This document shows, piece after piece, positions 46,801 through 58,070 of a DNA stretch of 64,000 nt. Both the position numbers and the translations under genes were made by a program. The stretch spans positions 116,403 to 180,402 of the forward strand of contig JAVSML010001083.1 of the NCBI GenBank assembly GCA_038503035.1, in the 5' to 3' direction. The notes beneath the pieces are model-generated. The model worked only from the letters and a program-made list of their open reading frames with translations, was not told the origin of the DNA and did not search any database. Each line of letters starts with the position of its first letter. Within the stretch, counting starts at the first letter, position 1. This stretch comes from Crocodylus rhombifer (Eukaryota > Chordata > Crocodylia > Crocodylidae).

Positions 46801-48149
46801 GCATTGCTTCTCCCCCTTCCTCCCCTAAGGGCGCTTACAGAAGTTATTGATCATGCTGTAACTTTAAGCACTTTACACAAAGCATTTAAAAGAACAGTGG
46901 CATCGAAAGTCAACAGATGTTCAGGGTTTGCTGGGGGCTCTGAGCCTCCATCCACTGGCTGAGGCCAGGAGGCAGGCAGTTCTGTAACCTGCTCTGGGTT
47001 GATAGCGGGGCCAGCTGGTGTCTCTGGGCTCGGTCCCTTGCCCGCCTGGAGGCACCAGCAGCTGGTTGGGCTCCCAGAGTCTCTTTCAGGGAGAGGACCC
47101 CTTGAGCGATGACATCTGGCACTGGGGACCCTCTTCCTGGGGGTGGGGATGCTGGCCAGGGCCTCCCTGGGCTGTGCTCTTCCCTTCCTTCTCTGGCGGC
47201 GCAAGAAGGAGACTCTGCCTCCTCCCTGTGGCAAACCAGGGGCATGACATGTAACCCTCGCAGCAATAAAAGCTCCCTATGGCAGTCTAATTTAGAATCC
47301 CTTCACTTCTTACCTGATTGAACAAGGGTTACTTTTCCATGCAATTGGCCATTTTCAAAGCACTCTGCAGCTGTTCATGTGCATTATGACATGGCTGCAG
47401 AGCACTTTCAGGGGTCACATCGCATGAAAATTGTCACTTCTGTCTGCACCCTAACTGGCTGCTCTTGTATATGGTCAGAACTCGACTGCCATTCCCCCCA
47501 ACACTTTTGCTGACACTTGTTATCAGTGAGCTCCCTTGCACTGTTTATTCAGTAAAATCTATCTTTCTGACAACCAGCTTTGTTCTCTTTCTTCTTAAAA
47601 CTCCATCCCCTCATCATTCCCCCAGTCTCTGGGAATGCAAAAGTATGTTTCCAAGCACACACATGCAACCAAGTCAGACAAGCATGCTGCAGAGTTTGGC
47701 CAAGGCCCGGTTACTGACCCTTACTGGACTCATGTTTAGGAGAAAAGGGAAAGCAAACAAAATGTAAATGCCTCCAGTCACAGGTGACCTACCCCTGAAA
47801 CTCCCAATGCATGAGTACAAACACTCCCTGACACACTTGTCCACTGCAAGGTATGCTGGATGGGTGCTCACTTGCACCCCCTCTGAAAAAGCTGTCAGCT
47901 GCAGCAGCCTCCTGGGGATACTGGGGTTGACCCTCCACTGAGCTCATTTCAATCCAGACACACATCAACTTGCAGACTGTAAAAACTGGCAGGCACTACT
48001 GAGCTGGGCTGGAAATAATGACCTAGAGCAGAAAATACAAGTTTCTCATTCTTCAGACCAGGTTAGAACCATTCCTCAACTGGAGGAGCGGGCTCTCTAT
48101 CCCATTTGGCCGCAACTCCAGCCAGGCAGTCCCTTTTCATTGTTCTGGC
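46801..48149. other. Intergenic DNA downstream of the odorant receptor
   Basis: A GC-rich patch at 46900-47265 holds overlapping minus-strand frames of 118 and 127 codons without recognisable domains. A minus-strand AATAAA near 47547 could serve the odorant receptor. Confidence 0.4.
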
Positions 48150-49160
48150 TTATGTCCTCTGCATCCAGAACTGCTTTCCTATTATTCTTCTTAGGGCCCC
48201 ATGCACGTCCTTGTTCCTCAGTGTATAGATCAGCGGGTTCAGCATTGGGGTGATGAGACCATAGCAAAGTGAAACCAACTTGCTCTGGTTACGGGGTTTG
48301 TGGAATGGGGGCTGCATGTACATATAGGTGGCCGTGCCATAGAAAAGTGATACCACCATTAAGTGGGACGTGCAGGTATTAAAGGCCTTGCGCCTGCCCT
48401 CAGCTGAGCGGATCCTTATTACAGCAGCCCCAATATGGCCATAGGAGACTAGGATAAGGCCCAGAGGCATTGGTAACAACACCACAGAGGCGACAAGCCG
48501 CCCAATCTCATTGATGGAGGTATCGGCACAGGCCAGTTCAAGCAGAGCTGGCACCTCACAAAAGAAGTGGTCAACCCGGTTCCGTCCACATAAGGGCACC
48601 CGCAGCAAGAGGCTAGTCTGCACAAGGGAATTGGTGAGGCCACTTAGCCAGGAGGCAGATGCCATCAGCCAGCAGAGGCGGTGGTTCATGATGCTGGTGT
48701 AGCGCAGGGGCTGGCAGACGGCTGCATATCGGTCATAGGCCATGACTGCCAGCAGGACACACTCAATGGACCCCAGGCCAAGGAAGACGAAGAGCTGCGC
48801 CACGCAGCCGGCCCAGGAGATGGTCTTGAGGGTGCTCCGGAAGTTCACCAGCATCTGAGGCACAGTGCTGGTGGTGTAACAGATATCTAGGAGAGAGAGA
48901 TTGCTGAGGAAGAAGTACATGGGCGTATGGAGACTAGGATCCAATCGTGAAACCACAATAATGGCCAGGTTCCCCAGCAATGTCACGATGTAGGTTATGA
49001 GAAAGACCACAAAGAGCAACTTCTCCAGGTACGGCTTGTCAGAAAGCCCCAGCAGGACGAACACTCCCTGGGAGCTCCCATTGCCTCTTTCTTCCTGCTG
49101 GGAGAAAGGACAAAGGTAAGGATGAAAGGAGCAGCTAGAGAGAGGAAGGGAAAAATTCAC
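48150..49160 (-). CDS. Olfactory receptor, class II family 2 (OR2Y-like)
   Basis: This is a seven-transmembrane odorant receptor of the sensory cilium membrane, signalling through G-olf (family knowledge). The open frame is 336 codons. Visible hallmarks are an NGS glycosylation site (residues 27-29), LLGN in TM1 (61-64), LHTPMYFFLSNLSLLDICY ending TM2 (77-95), MAYDRYAAVC at the end of TM3 (140-149), HFFCEVPALLELACADT in loop 2 (198-214), SYGHI in TM5 (239-243), KAFNTCTSHL in TM6 (258-267) and PMLNPLIYTLRN in TM7 (305-316). The pattern CVAQLF...GS.ECVLL.VMA.DRYAAVC and GRRKAF resembles OR2Y1 as I remember it, which in humans also lies near MGAT1. The first 23 codons are atypical and pyrimidine-rich. 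They probably belong to an intron ending at 49095, so the mature N-terminus likely begins in an upstream exon, giving about 313 residues. The gene looks intact. Confidence 0.9.
   Translation of the reverse strand: MNFSLPLSSCSFHPYLCPFSQQEERGNGSSQGVFVLLGLSDKPYLEKLLFVVFLITYIVTLLGNLAIIVVSRLDPSLHTPMYFFLSNLSLLDICYTTSTVPQMLVNFRSTLKTISWAGCVAQLFVFLGLGSIECVLLAVMAYDRYAAVCQPLRYTSIMNHRLCWLMASASWLSGLTNSLVQTSLLLRVPLCGRNRVDHFFCEVPALLELACADTSINEIGRLVASVVLLPMPLGLILVSYGHIGAAVIRIRSAEGRRKAFNTCTSHLMVVSLFYGTATYMYMQPPFHKPRNQSKLVSLCYGLITPMLNPLIYTLRNKDVHGALRRIIGKQFWMQRT
49095..49145 (-). other. Probable splice acceptor inside the OR reading frame (tandem CAGCAG)
   Basis: On the minus strand, about 45 pyrimidine-rich bases end in CCCAGCAG directly before the codons for EERGNGSS, where an odorant receptor N-terminus normally starts. 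The in-frame translation before this point (SLPLSSCSFHPYLCPFS) is what a polypyrimidine tract gives. The two AGs form a NAGNAG acceptor, and both choices keep the frame. Odorant receptor genes usually carry upstream 5' exons, and some have the start codon or first codons in one of them. I could not identify the partner exon. Confidence 0.6.
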
Positions 49161-49889
49161 TGACAGCGCTGTGTTTACTCGGAAGGGATCGTTCCCACTT
49201 GTGGCATTTTATAGACTATCAGGCCCACTTGGTGCGAGCGGTGGGATCTCTGTGCTGAGGGATAGTTTTGTTACAGAAAAGTGGATCATAGAATAAGAGT
49301 TGTCACAGATCTCAGGGGTCATCTACGGCACATACCGTATCGACGCATGTGTAAGTTGAGGTGCCCGCCCTCAATTCAGTATGGAGTGAAAAACTTCTTG
49401 TCTGAGACTCAAGTACAGGCCAGGCAAACTGCTGTGGCTGTGGATGGGGTCAGCATGGCTCCTGTGGCAGGTAGGGGGTGCATGGGAGAGTGTGGGGAAG
49501 GGTGTATGTTGTGTGTGGGTGTGCTTGGGGATAAGAGTGGCAGGGAGGCAGGCACGGAGGGGATATGAGGGGGACAAGGGGCTGGGGCAGGCTGCCTGTC
49601 CCCTAGTCACTGCTTCCACTGTCACTGCTTTTCTCTGTGACAGTGGTGGGAGGGATGAATTTGAGAAGACCCTCCATAATTAGATTCTAGCCTAGAAAAT
49701 TAAAACAAATTTATAACTTTCCATGTCTACAATCTAATAATTGGGGGTCATCTTAAATTCAGGGCTGTCTTAGATTCAAGTAAATACAATAATAGGAAAA
49801 TGGGATCTATATGCCTGAGAATGGATAGCTCATAGATAAATGAATTTGAGTTTATTGGTGGTAGACTAGGACACACATGGGGAAAAAGG
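49161..49889. other. Region upstream of the OR coding exon
   Basis: The missing 5' exon of the odorant receptor should lie in or beyond this interval. I could not identify it. A TGTGTG-rich stretch is near 49500-49530. Confidence 0.35.
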
Positions 49890-50025
49890 AATTTCATAGA
49901 TGCTAGGATCACAGATTCATAGATGCTGGGGTTGGAAGGGACTTCAACAGATCATCGAGTCCTATCCCCTGCGTAGGCAGGAAAGAGCGCTGGGGTCAAA
50001 TGACCCCAGCCAGATGCCCATCCCA
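49890..50025 (-). mobile_element. CR1 LINE 3' end
   Basis: The plus strand reads CATAGATGCTGGGGTTGGAA, then CATCGAGTCCTATCCCCTGC and GGTCAAATGACCCCAGCC, a short minus-oriented CR1 terminus. Confidence 0.92.
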
Positions 50026-52901
50026 ATTCTATGAATTTGTCATAGAAATATGGATACTTACACTTTACACTGTTTGAGAAAGGGGCTCTTCTGCATAGAT
50101 CCTAACCGACTGAGATTATGAGAAGCCTCAGCCCTAAACCACAATTATAACAACAAGTGTCAATGAATGCGTTTCTCAAGGGTGAACAAGCCCAGAGTGT
50201 CAGAGGCATGTTGGCACTGTAGAGCCTAACTGCTAGGCCCCTTGCCTCAGAGGAGAGTCCTTAATTTGTTTGTACTATTTATATGCTGTCCTTCCCAACG
50301 AAGGCTCAGGATGGTTCCCCTCACTCCCCACCCACAGCCTCCCAGACCCTGCTTGTGCTTCTCACTCCCCCGCATAGCCCCCCAGCCCAGCTGGAGCCCC
50401 CTGTCCCCCACCCACAGCTCCTGCCCCCCCAACCCAGGTGGAGGGCCCCTCAGCTGCCAGGGCTATAGGGCCTGGGTCTCTGACACAAGGCAGAGACTGC
50501 TGCAGTGGTGCAGAGCACATCGGCGCCTCCCTGCTACTGGCTACAGCGGGGTTGGGCAGAGAGGACCAGCTCCCTGCTGCGGCACATATGCCCCAGGGGA
50601 AGGAGGGACCCATGTCCCCCAAATCTGTGCATGGGGTGGGGGTGGGGTGGGTGCATGCTGAGGCTCTGGTTCCTGCCCTGCTGCCCTCATTTGGGATCTC
50701 CACAGCCTGGTGAGTGTGACCGAGTGCTACAGGGCAGAGCACAGCCGTTCAGGAAAGTTGCTTGCTGCTGCAAGCTCCACAATGCCCTGGTGACACATCT
50801 CCCGCATGCACGGCAGCAGTGAGGGCAAGCACCCCACACTGCTGCCCGCAGCGCTCCCACGTGTGCAGGGGACGCGTCTCCAAGGAAGCGCGGAGCTCGC
50901 AGCGGCAAGCAGCTTTCCTGTGTGGCCCTGTCTTCTAACTCATGGCACTTTCTATGAATCGCCATGAGTTAGCGCTGGGAGCTGCACTTCTGTCTAGACC
51001 CAGGGGCTGCTTGGGGATGGATAAGGGGCACAGGGGGCAGAAGCAATACTTGTAGCCCTCAGAGGAGCAGTCACAGGTACTGCTGGAGTAGCTGGAGCTG
51101 TCAGAGAGTGCCAGACAGTGGAGGACAGCATTTACCCGTAATGGGATTTCATGGTGCACTTTTGTTGCCCTTTTGGCTCTCACCCTTTGTGAATCCCTGA
51201 GCTATATCAACAACATTATTCTCACTTGGCAACACATGGTCATTCGCAGCTAATGCACTAAATGTATTGGTGCCTCTGCCTCCCAGGTGACTCAGTTGTC
51301 TTCTGATGGCCAGCCCAAGGCCGGTTTCACACTCTGGTTCACTAGGGCACTTGCCTGTATTCACTTGCCACATCTTGATCTTGATAATAAATGTGGGATA
51401 CAGCCCTCAGAATACCAAAGTGATACTTTAGGGTACTTGTACATGTGATGGGGGTTTAATCCTCAGGGTTTTATTCTTACAGTTTACAGTCTATTGTTTC
51501 AACTTTTCAGTCACATTATGGTGAGGGGCCCAATCCTTTTTAAATTTTCCCCACTTGGGCAGCCTGCTAGCAGGCTGGGTGCTGCCTCAGCTCAGAGGCA
51601 GCACTCATCTCAATTCAAGCTGGGGCAGCACCCGGCCTACTAGGAGCCCACCCGGGCCCCGCTGCTGTGGAGAGCAGGGCCAGGGCTCCCCACAGCTCAG
51701 GGGCTGCTCAGGCCACTAGCTGCTTGCCCCTCAGCCATGGGAGCAGTGGATAGGCTCCTCCTCCAGAAAAGAAAAAAAGGATCAGGCCCCTAGCCACTTC
51801 TGCCTTCAGCAGGTCTCTGTGGGTGGCAGAACGTGTGGGGCTACCTGAGAATGGGCTGGCTTGCCCATGGGGCAGCACGAAGATGGCAGGAGGGCAGCTG
51901 GGTGTGCTGGCAGCCAGAGAAGGCATCAGGGATGGTGCGTAGGGTGCTGGATGCCAGCATGGGCTGTTAGCTGGCTGGGTGCTGCCCTAACTCAGAGGCA
52001 CCTGGTCTAATGTTTCCCTCAGCCCACCCAGACTTTGTCAGGTACATTGTCCCCACCATGTTCTCTGGCTGGCAGCACACCCAGCCGCTTTCCTCCCACC
52101 TCCCTGCACTGCCCCAGGGGCAAGCTAGGTATGCTGGCACCTGGAGAAGGCAGAAGGGACCACAGGATGCTGAAAGTCCGAGTGGGCTTGGGGAAGCATT
52201 GGATTGGGCACCTCTGAGCTGGGGCAGCATCCGACCAGCTAGTAGCTTGCTTGGGTGGTCCCATGCCCCATCCCCACCACCTTCTCCAGCCTTAGCACAC
52301 TCAGCCACCATCCTGCCACCTTCTTGCACTGCCCCAGCTGCAAGCCTGGGTGACCCCAGGCATCCTGCTTGCCACAAGAGCCTGCTGAAGGTAGAAGTGT
52401 TGAGGGGCCCGATCCTTTTATTCTGTGGAGCATGCCTGCCTCTCCTGCAGCTGGGAGGTGAGCAGACAGCTGCATCGTAATTTGTAATGTTGCAAACTAA
52501 ACTATGTTGGGATGTAGTTGTAACCAAGCAGACAGATTTAAACCCCCCAAACTGGTACACGTGTAAAGTGTGCCGCCATTAAGTCACACAAATGACATGT
52601 TCATCACATGTACGTCGTGATGACTGTCACATGTTCAAGCGCCCTTAGGTGCCTATTTATCATTGAGCCACCTCTCTATGACCCAGACTTTGTTAAAGTC
52701 TGACTGTTTGGAGAATGTCTCTCCCCTAAAATTGGCTCAGCCCTTCTCCTTTGCATCTTGTCCCCGAGCAAGTTTAGTCTCTCTCCTGCACTTTCAGCCT
52801 GCTTTAGGCTTAGCCCCTAGGCCAGGTGTCTTACCTCTGAGCAAGCTCTTATTTCTGTATGTCTAGGACCTGTCAGTATAATAAAAATGATTAACTTAGA
52901 G
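50026..52901. other. Intergenic DNA with a local inverted repeat
   Basis: The segment AAAAGGATCAGGCCCCTAGC at about 51776-51820 recurs inverted at about 52375-52421 over some 45 bases. Another copy of GAGGGGCCCAATCCTTTT lies at about 51523. The structure suggests one transposon family in rearranged copies. No gene was seen. Confidence 0.45.
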
Positions 52902-53393
52902 CAGTGACACTCAGCCTTCTGGCCCTGGGGACCAGGTGGCAGAGGCAGGGTGGATCCAGAGACCAGATCCCATGTGGCATGGGCATGCTGGATCCAGCTG
53001 TGAAGTGACCTCATTGGCACCAGATCCAACCCTGTGCACAGTGGATATGGCTGTGGGACAACCTGCACATGTCAAATCTGACCCATGTGCTGGAGAAACG
53101 CTATGTACCCAAGGTCTGGCCATGTGCCCAGAATGACCCCACACATACCAGATCCGACCCCTCGCACTAGAATGACTCTGCATGTCGCACCGTGTTATCC
53201 CACCTGTGGAGCTGCCCACGGCTTCGGATGCTTAATGGCAGAGGAGTGGTGGCAGCTTTAATTGCTGTGGCCTCCAGAGCCATGGCGATTTATGCTCCCA
53301 CTGTTCCCCCACCTGCAAATCGACACCTGCAGGCTGGACGACATGGCTCCGTGGGCTGCATTCAGCCTTCAGGCCAGAGGCTGAGCATCACTG
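52902..53393. mobile_element. hAT non-autonomous element
   Basis: It starts CAGTGACACTCAGCCTTCTG and ends GAGGCTGAGCATCACTG as inverted repeats. The flanks ACTTAGAG and ATTTGGGG share 5 of 8 bases, so the duplication is weak. The 492-bp interior has repeated GATCCAG and CATGTGGC-type words. Confidence 0.72.
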
Positions 53394-55917
53394 ATTTGGG
53401 GTTAAATCTTGGATGACACATTACCGCACAAACATTAGAACCAAAGAGAATTTGTCACATGAGCTAATTTCAGTGACCAACAGGTATCTCAAGAGACTTC
53501 AGCAGAAACACACATCTCAGTATGTAGCTTCATCCTCTGAGCCTTGAAGACGACATAATTTGTATATTCCCCTGAGATTTTTTTAGTTACTCATAATTAA
53601 CTACCATGCATCTCCATAGTAATTTTTGGGGTCATCATAGAAACAGTGTATGGCATTAAGGAAGATTATAGTATACAATAGAGCTGTAGTTCCCTCCCCA
53701 AATAGGAAATGGTTTCTAGAATAAATATTTCTTCTGCCCTCAGTAACATCAGGAAGCAACAAGCTCCACGCATGTTAAAAATATTTTAACATATTTGTAT
53801 TATATTTGTTGTCTTTAAGCATATGGTTGTCATGCCTGAATTATCAATCATTCTCAATGACTTACTAATCATTTTTATGGCAGCACCTTAGTGGCCATAG
53901 TTTAATGCTGTTACATGAATTTCAGAGAATTCACTACCTGTTTTTATTAACATGCAAAACGAGAATCAAAACACAAGGACATTTTAACATTGATATTTTG
54001 CAGGTAATTCTTGATGCCAGAGCTAAGCTGATCTCCGGGAAAATCCAGTTCTATCAACTGCATGTGGATGCTGCATATTAGTTTGCTTCTCAGCGCTATA
54101 CAGGAAAATATTATACAAACTGGGCAGTTCCTAAAATTCAAAGATTGTAAAAGTTCTCCTAGCTAGAAAAGAAATACATTTTGCATAGGGGAGGTAGAGA
54201 GTGGAAGTGTTTTCCCCTCAACCTGAAGAAAGGAATATAGACCTGAAAGCTTGCAAAGAAAAAACATTTTTCCTATTATTTAGTTGATCTAATAAAAGAT
54301 ACTTGTCTCTGATCCAAGAGTTTTGTTTGTCTGTATTAGACCAACACAGCTATAATATATATCCCTGCAACCGTCTTTAATGCATTTATCCCCTCAAAGC
54401 CCCTGTAAGGTATGGGGGTGCTGTTATCCCCATTTACAAGAGCTAAAAAGCAACTGGACAAACTCCCAAGCTTCAAGACTCTCTGAGCAATACTTACTGT
54501 CCTCCTGAACAAATGGTTGGAAAGAAAAGCCTCTGGACTCACCTCCATTTGCTGCCTGCTGGCTACCTGGCTGGTTCCTGGCAACTAGGATGCTCCAGTT
54601 GCAGCGCAGTCTGGCTTGTGGTGCCTGCTGCCCTGTTCTGACAGCCCAAGTCTGCTTTGGCACGGAGGGAAATGCAATTCGGAGTGGTCCAGCTCAATTT
54701 CGAAGGGTCTTTTTGGCAGGCAGGGATATAATCCAATCTTGAGCCCTTCCTGTGTGCCAGCACTGCCTCTGCCTGACTCTGGGACGCTGCCTCAGCTGGC
54801 GCTTTGCTTCAGGAGAGTCTCACAGAGATGGGAGTGGGGCAGCTGTGGTGGTTGAACAGATATTCATAACCTGCATCTTACAGCTATGGGATCCATCAAT
54901 CTGGCTCAGCGTGCGAGAGAGGGGAAGAGTTAGCTTGAGGGAGAGGGTTCGAAAGACAGATGTGATGGAAGAGATGTATGCTTGAGGCGGGCGGATGGAG
55001 AAAGGAGAGAGAAAGGGAAGGATGCATGTGTGCAAGGGCAAGCCAGCAACCTATGCAGCCAACTCCTCCAGTCTCTGTTCCTAGTTCCCCTCCTGCTCTT
55101 GTGTCCCTCTGCTGATTAGGGCCGGGTATGCCTTTTATCTGGGCAGGTTCAGGTCTGAAATCCAGCTGAACGAGTCCACATCTCTGAGTGCAGGAGGCTT
55201 TTCCTCACACCCCACAGCACCCCACCCCCAGTTCCACAGGGCCCTGTGGGGCGCGAGCCAAGCATTTATGGGTTTTGGAGTACAAGGGGTGGTTGTTTCA
55301 CCATTGCCTCCCTAGAGGGATGGCACATCTGTCCTGCACCACAGGCAGGACAAGAGACCCCAATCGTGACATCAGTGCTCTAGTCTGCAGGGAGGTAATG
55401 GGGTTTAATGCATTACAAGTAGGGGCTGGGAGTCAAATTTCCAGGGTCATATGTTGTGCTCAGGCAGAGTTTATATGTAATGGTTAGAGCAAGAGAGACT
55501 GAAGGGTCTTTATTTCTACGTTGTATATCCAGCTGTGGGAGGCAGTAGGCCCCAAGGTAAGATCATCATTGCCCTATGGCTCATCCCATACAAGAAGCTG
55601 ACAGCACTCTTTATGCCACGTGTCATGGCTCATTAGGGCCTGGGATGTGGCGCATCGGTCACCGTTAACATCTCAGCTTCTGGCTCGTACAATGAATGAG
55701 AATTACAGGCTTTATGAAGGATACTTATTGTGCGTGACCACCTCTGATAACGCCATACCAGGAATGGACAGGTCATCAGAAAGTTTTGTGCCTGATTCAG
55801 AAGTGGTTTTAATTGAATCCAGAAGGAGTCAAACTTAGAACAAGTCAAAGATGCAAGAGTGACCAAGCATGAGAGCAAGTAAGAGAGACAAGTATTTTTT
55901 CTTGCTATTTAGTATTA
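53394..55917. other. Intergenic DNA
   Basis: A copy of the GATATC/TCTAATAAAAGATA repeat family lies at about 54225-54350, with GACCTGAAAGCTTGCAAAGA and TAGACCAACACAGCTATA. No gene was recognised. Confidence 0.45.
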
Positions 55918-57149
55918 CTGATCATTAGGGCTGTGCACAATTGAAGCAGCTGTTTCATTTCAGAGGTGTTTTAGCCCATTTTGGCATCTGAAACACTGAA
56001 TCTGAAATGAAACGGAAGTCTGTGAAACATCTCCAAAGCAAAATGAAACCATTTGAAACTTTTTGCGTGTTTTGGAAGGTTTTGGAGGCGTGTTTGCGGG
56101 GACATAGAAACTCAGAAGAAGGAGGGGGCTGGGGGTGTGTGTGAAAGGACTGCTTTGATATTGATATCTGTAGCTGGCCAGTGTCTGTGATCTGTCCCTG
56201 AGGTCCTTCCAATCCCACTGCTCTGGGGGAGGGATGGACAAACAGCATATAAGGCTCTGTGTGAAGTCTTTCTGTCCCTTTTGTGGGCTGTCCATCCGCA
56301 AGCAACAGCATGAGAAAGGCAGTGGCTGTCTGCAGTGACTGGCTTCCTAGTAAGTCTCTTGCTAGTCTCTGTTCTTGGAAAGGATTGCATATACACCTTT
56401 CCAATATGTTACAGATAGAAAATATGGCAAGCAGATAGAAGAAGATATAGTAAAGACATAGGAGATATCTATTAAAATAAGCAGATAGAAGAAGATATAG
56501 TTTAGTAAAATAAGCAGATAGAAGATATCGTAAAGTCATAGCAGATATAGTAAGCATATAGAAGATATATTACACACACACACACACACACGTTTTCCAG
56601 CACAGCAAACATTATGAAGTGTGCTGAAAGGCAGGTGCCAGGTCTTCTGGCAGGGGAGCGAGATGGAGCAAAGTGAGAGGTGTATGTCCCCCACACCCAA
56701 ACTTAGACGCACCCTCTTCCCTAGCACGCATGAGGCTTCTGCTGTTAGTGGCAGCAAGGGGTGGCAGCAGTGATTGCACCTGCCCCACCTCCATGAACAG
56801 TAGCAATAAGAACAACGCCCAGCACCGCCAGCATGACAAACACCAGCATGACAGTCTCCTCCCCTACAATTTCATTTCCCAGTGTGAGGCTCCCAGTGCC
56901 AGAGGAGGAGCAGATCTGGAAGCAGGGAGCTCAGGGCCATTGCCAGGGAAATTCTGGGGCAGGAGCAGGAATCGGAGTTTGTGCTCCACCCCTCAAATTT
57001 CCCTAGAGCCAGGTCTCCTTCTCCAGAAGGCGCTGTGGAGGAGGTTGTGGGGCCAGGTGGCTCAGCTTCCCCCATCATTGTGCCTGCCTGCTGAGGAGGG
57101 GGATAAGGCAGGATCCACACCTGCACCCCAGAAGTGAGGGGGCAATGTA

Positions 57150-57710
57150 GTGTGGGATCATTTTGAGGTGGCAGATGATCCCAAGTACACTATCTGCCCG
57201 CACTGCTGATGCAAGACCAGCTGGGGCAAGGACGAGAACCACTGCAGAACCACGGGGATGCTGCTGCATATGAAGAGGCACCACCCCCTTGCCCTTGCTC
57301 CTCCTCAGCCTGGCACTGGTGGGAGCATGCCCAAAGCAAGTCCCCCTCTTGCTCCAAAGCCCCCGTTCCCCAGAAGCTGAGGCAGGCCACCCTGGAACAG
57401 CGGGGGAAAGGCAGGGACAAAGCAGGGCTTCTTTCCAAGGCAAATGAGGTGAACCAGAGCATTGGGGAGATGCTTGCTTTAGATGGCCAGCCCTTCTTGT
57501 TAGTTGAGCAGACGGGTTCAGGCGACTCATGGTGCTCGTGGCCCCATCATACCGCATGCCCACACACACCACCTTCAGCAGGATGGTGGCACCCTCCCTG
57601 TATGAGGCATGCAGGGAGTACTTGAGGGAGGAGCTGAGCAAGGCAGGTCTACAGATGGCCTTACATTTCACCTCAGACATCTGGATCCAGAGACAGGCAT
57701 GCAATGCAGG
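57150..57710 (+). pseudogene. hAT transposase 5' part with BED zinc finger, disrupted
   Basis: Translation from 57150 gives VWDHFEVADD, then a CPHC pair, then LLHMKRHH, which together form a BED-type C2H2 finger that binds the transposon ends. One in-frame stop lies just after the cysteine pair. After frame changes there is a segment with QPFLLVEQ (about 57488) and then APSLYEACREYLREELSKAG and LHFTSDIW (to about 57700). This matches the region before the first catalytic Asp of ZBED/hAT transposases. The frame is lost after about 57710. At least two frameshifts and one stop make it a dead gene. Confidence 0.8.
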
Positions 57711-57755
57711 CAAGAAAGCCAGTCAGTGAAAATGTAAATTGAGGTGCCGGGGGTC

Positions 57756-58070
57756 AGGGACAGGTCGGGGGGGAGGGGAGGAGGTGGGGCATGGAATGGG
57801 AACGTAGCAGGTAAAAGTGGAGAGGTACCTGGGGAGTTGTGTCGGGCAGGTTATAGTGTGTCATTAATCCAATGTCTATATTGAGCCCATGAGTTTCTGT
57901 ATGTAGGAGGTTGATGAAGTGAAGTTCATAGACTCGTCTGTGAAAAGTGGCTTGTAAATTTCCTTTGAGGAACAGGCCTGAGAGATTGGAAACAGAGTGG
58001 GTTTCTTGTGAGAAATGTGCCCCACAGGTAGGTATTCTTGTCTGTAATAGATGTCCACCGTGCGTTCATT
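57756..58070 (-). mobile_element. Penelope-like element fragment (C-terminal GIY-YIG-region remnant)
   Basis: The minus strand is open without stops across about 100 codons. It shows AHFSQETHSV, then GNLQATFHRRVYELHFINLL and GLNIDIGLMTHY. The order HF-x-HS, RR-x-x-E-x-x-FI-x-L-x-T and GLN resembles the end of the GIY-YIG endonuclease region of Penelope-like retroelements as I know it. The start of the endonuclease and the reverse transcriptase are absent. It lies inside the hAT element, so it either inserted there or was captured. Confidence 0.45.

Noticed and set aside
48681..48890. Plus-strand frame opposite the odorant receptor
   Set aside because: It is a shadow of the receptor coding strand, with no independent signature.
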